Made by a program: the position numbers and the translations under genes
Source: Lachnospiraceae bacterium FE2018
GTDB lineage: Bacteria; Bacillota; Clostridia; Lachnospirales; Lachnospiraceae
Length of the DNA stretch: 64,000 nucleotides
Direction of reading: 5' to 3'
Assembly: GCA_000702845.1 (NCBI GenBank)
Contig: JNKK01000003.1
Span: 1 to 64,000, forward strand
The notes under the pieces: model-generated
The model's database searches: none
Seen by the model: the letters and a program-made list of their open reading frames with translations, nothing else
What the model was told of the DNA's origin: nothing
Shown here: piece after piece, positions 34,471-43,611 of the stretch
Numbering within the stretch: position 1 is the first letter of the stretch
Layout: each line of letters starts with the position of its first letter

Positions 34471-35704
34471 CTATTTCAGGTCCCACTTTTCATAAATACT
34501 GTGAATCGTTGTCTGATTTGCTTCATTCACGCCGGTACAGTAACGAATAAAATCCTCGCCCATATCACTGTACTTGTTTCCGTAGATCATACTCTCCCGC
34601 TCATACGGAACAAGGATTTTCTTCTGATTGCTTCCTCTGTACGGGTAGAACCAGATAACCCGGTACTTATTATGCGTAAAAGAATTGTTCTTGATGGTGA
34701 TATTCCTGCTGCCCGGACAGTTGATGGCACAGTACGAATTCCAGAATGTACAGCCGCTGATGACAGCGCCGTCCCAGTTCAGTGCGCGGATAATATAATT
34801 GGCATCGTAGTTGCCGGTAAAATCACAGTTCGCTATATTGATATTCTTTTGCGGATATCCATAGGAATACTGATGCGTTCCGATCGCACGGTTTACATTC
34901 GAGAATGTACAGTTCCTGATCATTACACCATCATTTGGCGTCTTGTCCAGAGAACTCCATGCCTGATTAAATCCGCCGGTTTCAACATCAGGTGTGTCTA
35001 GATTTATAGCCTCCTTCGACTTCTTGCCGCTCAGGCCGCTGAATTTACAGTTTTCAATCGTGATGTTCTTACCGGCATCCAGCTCGATAAAATGGCCGTC
35101 CTTCAGGTTTTTAAATGTAATGCCGGAGATTCTGCAGTTTTTGTTGTGGCCCATGAAGAACGCGTACATATTCTTGCCGCCGCCCATATCGATCGTCGCA
35201 CTGCCCTGCCCGATAATCGAAAACATTCTTGACTCCGTTGTGCTTCTTATAGCCCCGGTTATTCGGCTTGATCTTATCATACCGTGTCTTATAATACATC
35301 TTCTGGGCACAGAAGCGGAACATCATCGGCGACCGGCCCATGATCTTATGCTTCTTATACGTCTTCTTCAGAACAACACCGTCCTTGAGCTTGATCGTGA
35401 CATTGCTCGGAACAGCGATGGTCGTATTGATATAGTAGGTGCCCTTCTTAAGGATCAGCGTGCCGCCGCCCTTTTTCTCAAACTTGTCCATGTAGGACTG
35501 GATCAGGAAATAGTGCTTTGTCACCTTGTTGTAAGCCGGATTCTTCAACAGGCTCTTGTCCGCCGGTTTGCTATTCGGGCTGATCGTATATGTTTTATAC
35601 TTCTTCGCATGCACCGTTGCGGGGGGATGAAGCATGCAGGCAGCCATGAATACAGCAAACAGCAGCAATATGAGTCGGATGCTTCTCTTACATGTCATCT
35701 TCAT
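34471..35704 (-). pseudogene. Frameshifted copy of the beta-helix protein
   Basis: This is a tandem paralogue of 29924-31156 broken by one base. The N-terminal frame (35704 to about 35220) matches up to HNGVKNV, then runs out of frame; the C-terminal frame resumes at SIIGQG and matches to the stop at 34471. The intact copy has GTTT where this one has GTTTT (plus strand AAAA at 35220-35223). Removing one base restores the whole protein. Apart from this the sequence is well kept, so the break is recent, a sequencing error or a low-level slippage site. It ends one base before the GDPD fusion gene. Confidence 0.85.
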
Positions 35705-35734
35705 CTTCTCACCTCACATTTCGATAACGTGGAT

Positions 35735-36988
35735 TCAATCCCATTCCAAATAGGCACCGCCGGTTCCTGAAGAGAAATTAAGCATTGCCGAGGTATATCC
35801 TGCACCGGGTCCGTCATAATCAAACATGCCGCCCTCGGAATCGATATAGGATGTCCAGCCTGCAGCGCTGCCGCCAAAGTAGATCACCGGTTCCTCTCCT
35901 TTCAGAATTTCACCCTTCAGGTAAAGCGGTTTTTTCTTCGGCAGCTTGATGCCTTTGGCCGGAATCGGCTTCCAGGTAACATTATCCTTGCTGTACATTG
36001 TAAACCGGAAGTCGTACAGGCCGGAGCCGACGCCCTTTTTCTCTCCATGGTACTCGGAACCGGTATATTCTCCGTCCTTCCGCAGAATCGTAGTCGTGCC
36101 GTTATATTTTCCTTTGTTCTGCAGCATCATAGTGATTTCAAGTTTATCACGATCTGTATACGTACCCGCCGGTGTCAGACATTTCACTTTATACTTTGCG
36201 TGAAAATTTACTGCCGGAATCGTAATGGTTTTCGACATTTTAGCTTTGTACGTTTTGCCGCCGGCTTTCTTAATCACTCTTGCCCGGTAGGAATATTTCT
36301 TACCGGACTTCACATTTTTATCAGTATAATCCAGCGATCCGTTCTTCAGATTTCTTGTCGCGATTTTCGTGAATTTCTTTGCACCGGCTTTCTTTCGGTA
36401 AAGAATCACCTGCGCATTTGAAACCTCAATGCCCACCTGATCCGACATGACTGAGATATGCAGCTCTTTTCTGGAGTTTGTATAGTTTTCGCCATACCCG
36501 TCATTGCTGATCCACGTACGGCCGAGTCCCTTACACGCATAAGAAATCCAATCCGATCCGTCCCAGCTGTCTGCAATCTCTTTCCCGTTCTTATCAAATG
36601 CTCGCACAATATAGGCATAGTATCTGCCTTTTTTCGCTTTCTTGTCTGACCAGCTCAGAAGCTTCCCCTTCGGCGACTTTACCTTAAGCGTCTTCACCTT
36701 CTTATAGGAAGACCGTTCCGGAATCCGGTCACTGCCGGCTTCCACATCCGTCACATCTGCGCGGTAGATCTTATACTTTACCGCTGCCTTTTTGTTTGGC
36801 CAGGAGATCCCGACAGAAGTCAGGGCCGGATGCAGATGGACGTTGAAGGTTTCCCTGGCTGCTGCAGTGGGTTTTGCCGTGGCAAAAAGGAGCAGGCAGG
36901 TGAGGAGTGTCATGGAAAATAAGAGAAGCACACGATAACTATAACGAAAAATCTTACTGCTGTTTACGCATGAACCTGTTGTCGTCAT
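35735..36988 (-). CDS. Secreted FnIII-like surface protein
   Basis: A 417-residue exported protein with a signal segment at about residues 14-42 (LLLFSMTLLTCLLLFATAKP). FnIII-like domains follow at about 45-135 (ISWPNKKAAVKYKIYRADV) and 160-265 (VILYRKKAGAKKFTKIATRN...YSYRARVIKKAGGKTYKAK), then a C-terminal aromatic/glycine-rich region ending in an acidic tail. It is highly lysine-rich. No enzyme motif is seen. It is the first gene of the leftward block containing the beta-helix and GDPD genes; its leader holds the palindromic repeat at 37031-37078. Confidence 0.78.
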   Translation of the reverse strand: MTTTGSCVNSSKIFRYSYRVLLLFSMTLLTCLLLFATAKPTAAARETFNVHLHPALTSVGISWPNKKAAVKYKIYRADVTDVEAGSDRIPERSSYKKVKTLKVKSPKGKLLSWSDKKAKKGRYYAYIVRAFDKNGKEIADSWDGSDWISYACKGLGRTWISNDGYGENYTNSRKELHISVMSDQVGIEVSNAQVILYRKKAGAKKFTKIATRNLKNGSLDYTDKNVKSGKKYSYRARVIKKAGGKTYKAKMSKTITIPAVNFHAKYKVKCLTPAGTYTDRDKLEITMMLQNKGKYNGTTTILRKDGEYTGSEYHGEKKGVGSGLYDFRFTMYSKDNVTWKPIPAKGIKLPKKKPLYLKGEILKGEEPVIYFGGSAAGWTSYIDSEGGMFDYDGPGAGYTSAMLNFSSGTGGAYLEWD

Positions 36989-37030
36989 TATTCAGTCTCC
37001 ACCTTATGGATGTGCTTTATAAATGGCAAG

Positions 37031-37078
37031 CTGTGATCGCACGCGAGCTGCGCTTTGTGATTCTTCCATCGCGCAGCT
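37031..37078. repeat. Dispersed palindromic repeat, second copy
   Basis: GAGCTGCGC at 37045-37053 and GCGCAGCT at 37071-37078 form a hairpin. The left 23 bases match 10339-10361 at 21 positions and the right part shares CTTCC and GCGCAGCT with 10379-10392. The loops differ. It lies in the gap 36989-37267, which otherwise holds only the plus-strand promoter at 37184. Confidence 0.6.
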
Positions 37079-37183
37079 GATGCAAAACAATCTCTGATTC
37101 TTTTTAGTATGCCAGAAAGTGACAAATCTAGCAAGAGATCCCGATTCCTTTCCTGTATGCCTGTCCTTCATTTGGGTGCATAC

Positions 37184-37213
37184 TTGACGAAACCTGCATT
37201 TATTCGTTACTAT
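37184..37213 (+). promoter_or_regulatory. Promoter of the polyprenol-type GT2 gene
   Basis: TTGACG and TACTAT are separated by 18 bases; ATTCGTTAC lies 12 bases after TTGACG, as in the promoter at 25905. The leader to the ATG at 37268 is about 48 bases. Confidence 0.55.
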
Positions 37214-37267
37214 AAAACATATTTATTCTCAAGTTAAAACAGGCTGTACTTTTCAGAGGACTTTTCA

Positions 37268-38230
37268 ATGGACACAAGCAGAAACGGAACCATGACCGTA
37301 ATCATACCGGCATATAATGAAGCCGAAAACATAATTATTGCAGCTGAAACAGTTTCCAATATACTGCAGAATGCTGCGATTCCTTATAAACTTCTCTTTG
37401 TAGATGACGGCTCCTCTGATGAGACCTGGGCGCAGATCCGGTATGCATCCGACCGATTCCCCCACGTGGCAGGATTGCATTTTTCCCGTAATTTCGGAAA
37501 AGAAGGAGCCATTGCTGCCGGACTTTGCAACGCAAAAACGGAATGCGCTGCGGTTATGGACTGTGACCTGCAGCATCCGCCGGAAAAGCTGGTTGAAATG
37601 TATCGCCTGTGGCAGACAGGCATCGATGTAATTGAGGGGATCAAAACAGACCGCGGAAAAGAATCCTTTCTCCATCGTTTTGCTTCCCACGGATTTTATC
37701 GGATTATCAGCAAACTGTCTGATCTTGACCTGGAAAACACATCAGATTTCAAACTGCTTGATCAAAAAGTCGTTAAAATAATTCGCGAAATGCCCGAGCG
37801 CAACGCATTTTTCCGTGCCACCACTTTTTGGGTGGGCTTTCGTCATGCCACCGTATCCTATGAAGTACAGGAACGCATTGCCGGTACTTCAAAATGGTCA
37901 GGCGGCAAGCTGATCCAGTATGCACTGAACAACATTGCCGCCTTCTCAAGCACGCCGATGAAGATGGTTCTCTATCTCGGTGTGTTTATGCTGATATTCG
38001 ATTTTATCTTTGGTATGATCGCTTTCGTGCAGAAGATTATGGGGATCGCCCTGAGCGGTTTTACTACCATTATTCTTCTGCAGGTATTTATTGGCGCCGT
38101 CATGATCATCAGTATCGGCACCATCGGATTTTACATTGCCCGGATCTATACCGAGATTCAGGGACGTCCGCGGTTTATCATCTCTGATTCGTGCGGAGAG
38201 GATGAGGATGAATATACGGCGGTGGGATGA
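37268..38230 (+). CDS. Polyprenol-phosphate glycosyltransferase, GT2 (GtrB/DPM-like)
   Basis: A 320-residue GT2 with an N-terminal catalytic domain (VIIPAYNEAENI, FVDDGSSDETW, AVMDCDLQHPPE with the DxD-like DCD) and two C-terminal membrane helices at about 230-295. The length and topology match enzymes that make polyprenyl-phosphate-linked sugars at the inner membrane face (GtrB, ArnC and DPM group), donors for outside glycosylation by GT-C proteins. The window holds GT-C-like membrane proteins (YfhO type, DUF6056-like) that could use such a donor. AGAGGA precedes the ATG. Confidence 0.88.
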   Translation: MDTSRNGTMTVIIPAYNEAENIIIAAETVSNILQNAAIPYKLLFVDDGSSDETWAQIRYASDRFPHVAGLHFSRNFGKEGAIAAGLCNAKTECAAVMDCDLQHPPEKLVEMYRLWQTGIDVIEGIKTDRGKESFLHRFASHGFYRIISKLSDLDLENTSDFKLLDQKVVKIIREMPERNAFFRATTFWVGFRHATVSYEVQERIAGTSKWSGGKLIQYALNNIAAFSSTPMKMVLYLGVFMLIFDFIFGMIAFVQKIMGIALSGFTTIILLQVFIGAVMIISIGTIGFYIARIYTEIQGRPRFIISDSCGEDEDEYTAVG

Positions 38231-38289
38231 GTTATTATAATGCATAGAGTACTATTGATTTACGCTCAAACCATACCGCGTACATTTAG

Positions 38290-39405
38290 TCACAGAGTCT
38301 GCTCATTTACTTTTTCAAGTGCAGCTGCGATCACCTGGTCCATATCATAGTATTTATACTCGCCCAGTCTGCCCCCGAAGATCACTTTTTCTTCTTTATC
38401 TGCAAGTTCCTTATATTTCGCATATAAGGATGCATTCTTTGCATCATTTACAGGGTAATATGGCTCATCTCCTGGTTTCCACTCTGAGCTGAATTCACGG
38501 GATATTACAGTTTTGGGCAGGTCATTTCCACTCTCATCCTTCCCAAACTCGAACCACTTATGCTCGATAATCCGCGTCCAAGGCGTTTCTCTGTCTGTAT
38601 AGTTTACAGCTGCATTTCCCTGAAAATTAGGCTTATCAAGCAGTTCTGTTTCAAATCGAACACTCCTGTACTCCAGATAACCAAGCTTGTAATCAAAGAA
38701 TGCATCGATCGGGCCTGTGTATACAACTTTTTCCGCCTGATCATTCCAAAATGCCTGATCCTGCATATAATCCACATTAAGTTTGATTTCGATACCTTCG
38801 AGCATCTTCTCTACCATCTTGGTATAGCCGCCAACCGGAATTCCCTGATAGAGCGCATTGAAATAATTATTATCAAATGTCAGTCGTACTGGCAGACGTT
38901 TGATAATAAACGCGGGAAGCTCTTTGCAATCACGTCCCCACTGTTTCTCTGTGTACCCTTTTACCAGCTTCTCATATACATCTCGTCCTATTAACGAGAT
39001 TGCCTGCTCTTCCAGGTTACTCGGCTCACCGGTGATCTCTTTCCTCTGCTCAGCAATCTTTGCTTCTGCCTCCTCCGGTGTAACTACCCCCCACATCTTG
39101 TTGAAGGTATACATGTTAAATGGAAGGCTGTAAAGTTCGCCTTTGTAATTTGCCACCGGACTGTTCGTAAATCGATTAAATGTAGCAAATCGTGTTGCAT
39201 AATTCCATACTTTTGTATTATTGGTGTGGAATATATGAGCACCATACTTATGCACATGGATTCCTTCCACATCTTCCGTAAATACATTTCCGGCAATGTG
39301 ATTCCTCTTGTCAATGACAAGCACTTTCTTCCCAGCGTCTACGGCTTCTCTGGCAAATACAGAACCATATAATCCCGCTCCAACTATAAGATAATCATAC
39401 TTCAT
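38290..39405 (-). CDS. glf: UDP-galactopyranose mutase
   Basis: A 371-residue flavoprotein starting YLIVGAGLYGSVFAREA (FAD-binding loop) with HKYGAHIFHTNN, RFTNSPVANYKG, GYTEKQWG and the C-terminal GRLGEYKYYDMDQVI block typical of Glf. It turns UDP-galactopyranose into UDP-galactofuranose, so the polysaccharide likely contains galactofuranose. It is the last gene of the leftward cluster. A galactofuranosyltransferase is not identified with certainty but could be one of the GT2 genes. Confidence 0.96.
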   Translation of the reverse strand: MKYDYLIVGAGLYGSVFAREAVDAGKKVLVIDKRNHIAGNVFTEDVEGIHVHKYGAHIFHTNNTKVWNYATRFATFNRFTNSPVANYKGELYSLPFNMYTFNKMWGVVTPEEAEAKIAEQRKEITGEPSNLEEQAISLIGRDVYEKLVKGYTEKQWGRDCKELPAFIIKRLPVRLTFDNNYFNALYQGIPVGGYTKMVEKMLEGIEIKLNVDYMQDQAFWNDQAEKVVYTGPIDAFFDYKLGYLEYRSVRFETELLDKPNFQGNAAVNYTDRETPWTRIIEHKWFEFGKDESGNDLPKTVISREFSSEWKPGDEPYYPVNDAKNASLYAKYKELADKEEKVIFGGRLGEYKYYDMDQVIAAALEKVNEQTL

Positions 39406-39445
39406 TTTGATCTCCCATCTTTACTTAAGTGTATGGTCAACAACT

Positions 39446-39712
39446 TCACTCTGTTATTCGCAAGTAATCTGTTATTCTGTAACGCTGCTGGTATTGTTTA
39501 GCTGCACAGTTTTCTTGTGCAATCCAACCTGCCATTTTGGCCTGTATATCATTCTCCTCTTTTTGAATGGCATCAGCACGATTGTACAGAGGGAATAATA
39601 ATAAATTCACAACCAGACTAAGAACAATAATAAAAAGGCCGTAATATCCGTATATTATTTCAAATAATAATTCCAGCGGCCTTATTATTACACTAAATAA
39701 TATGTTTAACAT
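39446..39712 (-). pseudogene. Remnant of a YidC/Oxa1-like membrane insertase
   Basis: The first 60 residues (PLELLFEIIYGYYGLFIIVLSLVVNLLLFPLYNRADAIQKEE...AKM) match the N terminus of YidC-like proteins that occur in surface-polysaccharide loci of Clostridia and streptococci. After AKM the match stops and a short unrelated tail ends the frame, so about three quarters of the protein is missing. A good AAGGAG site precedes the ATG. Probably the scar of a deletion between glf and the acyltransferases. Not the housekeeping yidC. Confidence 0.7.
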
Positions 39713-39855
39713 TTAATCTCCTTTGTTACCGTCGTGATTTGAAAATGATCATGCAAAATATGTACATAATATTTCGAATCTCTTGAACGTTTTCTTTGCT
39801 ATAAATCAAGCTCTGGGAACATGGACAGCACAAGTCCCTCATTTTCAAATTTTTC

Positions 39856-41001
39856 TTATTTTCTTTTTTCGTATAATACACCTTTCACCCAGCCTTGAAT
39901 CGCTAGTGTTACCTTCGCAAGTATCTCCGAAAAAGTTAAAATCAACACAATATAATACAGTAACGCAACTCCCAATTTACCGTATGAAACGTGTTGTTTC
40001 CGCAATTTTTCTTCCAGATCGTATAGTACAACATGATGCACTAAAAAAATTTGATAAGAAATACCGGATACGGCCATAATCAGTTGCTGAATAACATTGT
40101 TATTCATGAGGAAACCCGATACTTTCCATAACAGTACAAATAAGCTTATCGAAAAGCATATATTTAATACAAACTTGCTATACGGCAATTTGATACAATA
40201 TAAAACACAGCATATTATCAACAAGAAAATCAAAGTGAAGTTCCTTTGTTGACTAATCGCATCCTGATGTTTCATCAACAGCATACCAATCCATTCCATA
40301 AACAAACATGTAATAATATTTCGGTTCTGCATAATCTGAAATGGATTTACAAAAGTAACAAAAAGAAACAACCCGATGAAAATAATAGTTGTTACCATTT
40401 CCATCCGGTTTATTAATATAGACAAAACCGGATAGAGAATATAGCATATAATTATCGCCCCCAAAAACCATTCGCCAATCAAATAATAATTCGGAGACTG
40501 ATAATAGAAGTATCCATCTAAACCTATCAAACTTAATAATAGCTTCTTTATACTTCCGGCATAAAGCCATTTACCTTGCGCTATTACATTTTGTAAATAG
40601 AGATACCCCCATAAAATCCAAAAAGAAGGGAAAATCGTTTGTAAGCGACGATAATAAAAGTGATGCCATTCTGTTCTGAGAATCACAGAATGACGGTGAT
40701 AGAGAAGTGCTCCTGATAATACAAAAAACACATTAACAGCGACTGTTCCCCAATCTCCGTTGGCATACATATAGAAGGGGTTTAAACTATTCAATGTGTC
40801 CTTGTTATTTTCGACTATACACGAATAATGAAATAATATGATGATAATTGCAGAAACTGCACGAATAAAATCAAACTCCTTGATTCTGCCTTCACTGTAG
40901 CATTGTTCTTTTTTATCACGTTTGAAAATAGTTATCAGCGCTAACAATAGCAATACTACAGGAACAGAATAATAACCTATTTTAGATATAATTTCCAGCA
41001 A
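39856..41001 (-). CDS. Acyltransferase-3 family membrane protein (A)
   Basis: A 381-residue polytopic protein with KEFDFIRAVSAIIIILFHYSC, the helix 1 histidine motif, then VAVNVFFVLSGALLYH and a trans-acyl RXXR-like stretch further on. It probably acetylates or otherwise acylates a sugar of the capsule repeat. It is in tandem with a second, only distantly related acyltransferase-3 gene. Strongly AT-rich like the genes to its right. Confidence 0.85.
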   Translation of the reverse strand: MLEIISKIGYYSVPVVLLLLALITIFKRDKKEQCYSEGRIKEFDFIRAVSAIIIILFHYSCIVENNKDTLNSLNPFYMYANGDWGTVAVNVFFVLSGALLYHRHSVILRTEWHHFYYRRLQTIFPSFWILWGYLYLQNVIAQGKWLYAGSIKKLLLSLIGLDGYFYYQSPNYYLIGEWFLGAIIICYILYPVLSILINRMEMVTTIIFIGLFLFVTFVNPFQIMQNRNIITCLFMEWIGMLLMKHQDAISQQRNFTLIFLLIICCVLYCIKLPYSKFVLNICFSISLFVLLWKVSGFLMNNNVIQQLIMAVSGISYQIFLVHHVVLYDLEEKLRKQHVSYGKLGVALLYYIVLILTFSEILAKVTLAIQGWVKGVLYEKRK

Positions 41002-41020
41002 AACTAATGTCCTCGTAATG

Positions 41021-42070
41021 TTATGGCAAAATCACCCTGATTCCTGGAATTCTCCGTACCAATTTTATACCTCCTGCCGATATACCAAAAATAATTGGCG
41101 GAGCAACCAGCCTCCATAATAGATTTCTGATATCAATAGCCGGAAAAATTCTACATATGACCCAGAACACACCCAAGTGTGTCAAATATATTCCAAACGT
41201 ATATTTACTTATTTCAAAGATCAGTTGATTAACGCCTTTGTACCGCATAATCTTCGGTCCAATTTGTTTTAACAAAAGAAATATTCCTGTTGAATATAAT
41301 ATACACGGCGCATTCCAATAACCTTTATATGTACTAACTATCTGGCCTGCTTCCATTGATAATGACCATGTTCCGATCATATGCATACACAAACCAACAA
41401 ACGACAATCCATAAATTATCAATCTTCTTTGAAAAGAAATGTCTGTGTTACATATAACATACCCTGCACAGACATAGAAAAGATATCCCGATCCAACTGT
41501 TACGTATATCGGAAATCCAATCTGCCACTTAAAAATATTGTTCAAGAAAGGTATTAATATATTTATAACAAAGGAAACACTTAACAGATATTTAAACACG
41601 GGAATCTTTTTACTTTTCGGAATCGCAGCTAAAACAGGAATAGATAAATATACACCAAATAATGCCGGGAAGAACCAGTATATACTTATCATGGAGCCTG
41701 AACACAGCCCATTGATAATGTATTTCAGATTAATGATGTTTTTGTCAATCATTCCCATTTGAACCTGAGCAAAAAGCACTATGATACTCCATGCCAAGTA
41801 TGGAATTAGCGTCTTTTTAATCCTCCGTGTGAAAAACGTTTTCAAGTCGTATCTCTCATAAAAATCAAGAAGTGTCACACCAGTTATCATAAAAAAAACA
41901 GGAACTGCAAAATAAAAAACACATTCTATTACATTCGCACTTTTCCAGTATTTTTCTGTGGCAGAAAAATCCCAAAAGCAAGTATTAATATGCAAAAAAA
42001 CCACAGAAAATGTCGCTATAACATTTGCGAAACTAATATAATCCAGCCGGTTTGCTGAAGAATCCTTCAT
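41021..42070 (-). CDS. Acyltransferase-3 family membrane protein (B)
   Basis: A 349-residue protein with about ten membrane segments and RLDYISFANVIATFSVVFLHINT, VPVFFMITGVTLLDF and IYLTHLGVFW, which is the WecH-like acyltransferase-3 pattern. It likely adds an acyl group to a lipid-linked repeat unit or polymer. It lies between the flippase and the other acyltransferase in the same leftward operon. Confidence 0.85.
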   Translation of the reverse strand: MKDSSANRLDYISFANVIATFSVVFLHINTCFWDFSATEKYWKSANVIECVFYFAVPVFFMITGVTLLDFYERYDLKTFFTRRIKKTLIPYLAWSIIVLFAQVQMGMIDKNIINLKYIINGLCSGSMISIYWFFPALFGVYLSIPVLAAIPKSKKIPVFKYLLSVSFVINILIPFLNNIFKWQIGFPIYVTVGSGYLFYVCAGYVICNTDISFQRRLIIYGLSFVGLCMHMIGTWSLSMEAGQIVSTYKGYWNAPCILYSTGIFLLLKQIGPKIMRYKGVNQLIFEISKYTFGIYLTHLGVFWVICRIFPAIDIRNLLWRLVAPPIIFGISAGGIKLVRRIPGIRVILP

Positions 42071-42104
42071 CTCTTTTTCCCCGAAGCTATACTACAGCTC
42101 TGTT

Positions 42105-43577
42105 TTATGATCTATTAATTCTTTTTCCTATCATCTGTTTAACTTCAATCACAATTGGTTCCTTAAAAATAACCATAGTTATAAAATAAACACCAAAAAA
42201 GATTGTTGCGGATACTGCAAGCACTATAAAATTCTGCAGTTGATAAGAAAACGACTGCATATTAATTAGCCTGACACAAACCGAAAGGACACTTGCCACT
42301 CCCAAAGACACTATTAATTGGCCAAAGTGAAACTTTCTGAAAAATCCATTTAATTCTTTTCTGAGCAATACATACTGTACTAGCAAAACAACAAATTCCG
42401 CTACCAACGTCCCAATTGCTGCACCTGTTGCCTTCAGAGAAGGTATCAGAATCATATTAAGACCTGCATCAACAACAGCACCCGCAATTTCTGAATATAA
42501 CACTTCCTTTTCTCTTCCTGTAGGTACCAGAATCTGTATCCCCATAATATTGGTAAGGCCAATAAATACAAGTGTTGGCATAATGACCTGCATGGAGCGA
42601 ATTGCGCCATTATACTGACGTCCTGCAAGAAAGTAAATCCCGTACGACGCATATATCATAAAATATACAGTTAATGGCGCTGCAAACAGAAGGACAAAAT
42701 GGATTGCTTTTTTTGTAATCCTCTTAAATTCTTCTGTTCTTCCTTTCTCAATATAATAGGATGCACGTGGCAAAAGCACATTTCCTAGAGATGTAACAAT
42801 ACTAACCAATATATTCTTAATTCTGACAGCAGCATTATAATAGCCTACATCAGTATCTGATGTCATATGCCCCAACATAACTGTATCTAAATTTGTATAC
42901 ACTGTTGTTGCACAAGACATTGCAAAGAAAACGCCTACCGCCTTAAAATGTTTTCGAAAGCAATAGTTTCCTACTGGTTTCATTATGATAAATTTTCTTG
43001 CATAAAAAAAATTCATCACATTTGATGCAGATGCGGCAAAAACGGATAATACTCCATACCATACATAATCGCTGTCTTTTCGTATTAAAACAAACATGGC
43101 AGCTACAGCAATTGCTTTAAAAACAATCGATCTCTTTGTTATATATGAATACTGCTCAAGTCCCTTAAACAGCCACTCCATACCTATCGCATTAAACAAA
43201 ATAGAAGAACTGACAATAATATATAAAATCTTTTCATTTCTCATTCTGGGATAAGCTAATACAAGTGCAAAAAAGCAGCCATATGCAATCACCCCTAATA
43301 CAAGGTTGATAATCAGGAGTTCTTGCGCTGTTCTTGTTAATTTAAGCTTATCATCACGCACTTTTGCACATGCTCTGATTCCATACGTTGGAATTCCCAT
43401 CTGAGCAAACATGTTAAAATATGTTGACCATGACACCGCAAGGCTTACCTTTCCTGTTCCTTCCGGCCCCAATATTCTAGATACATAAGGGTAAGTTATT
43501 AATGGAAATATGAATGCCGACATAGACAAAATGGCGTTCATAATAAAATTCCGTTTTATTGAAACATCCTTTTTCAT
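42105..43577 (-). CDS. wzx: Oligosaccharide flippase (Wzx)
   Basis: A 490-residue protein with 12-14 membrane segments and the polysaccharide-export N-terminal block FIFPLITYPYVSRILGPEGTGKVSLA. It flips the lipid-linked repeat unit to the outer membrane face. Together with the polymerase at 46796 and the chain-length protein at 45604, it shows a Wzx/Wzy-dependent pathway rather than an ABC exporter. Confidence 0.92.
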   Translation of the reverse strand: MKKDVSIKRNFIMNAILSMSAFIFPLITYPYVSRILGPEGTGKVSLAVSWSTYFNMFAQMGIPTYGIRACAKVRDDKLKLTRTAQELLIINLVLGVIAYGCFFALVLAYPRMRNEKILYIIVSSSILFNAIGMEWLFKGLEQYSYITKRSIVFKAIAVAAMFVLIRKDSDYVWYGVLSVFAASASNVMNFFYARKFIIMKPVGNYCFRKHFKAVGVFFAMSCATTVYTNLDTVMLGHMTSDTDVGYYNAAVRIKNILVSIVTSLGNVLLPRASYYIEKGRTEEFKRITKKAIHFVLLFAAPLTVYFMIYASYGIYFLAGRQYNGAIRSMQVIMPTLVFIGLTNIMGIQILVPTGREKEVLYSEIAGAVVDAGLNMILIPSLKATGAAIGTLVAEFVVLLVQYVLLRKELNGFFRKFHFGQLIVSLGVASVLSVCVRLINMQSFSYQLQNFIVLAVSATIFFGVYFITMVIFKEPIVIEVKQMIGKRINRS

Positions 43578-43611
43578 CTATTCCCCTGCCGCTTTTCAGA
43601 ACTCATTTTTC

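Noticed and set aside
34540-34548. GTAACGAAT, the reverse complement of the promoter motif ATTCGTTAC
   Set aside because: It lies inside conserved coding sequence of the beta-helix copy without a TTGACG box; chance is enough.
39446-39712. Functional housekeeping yidC
   Set aside because: Only the first 60 or so residues match, and the gene context is a capsule locus, not the rnpA/jag region.
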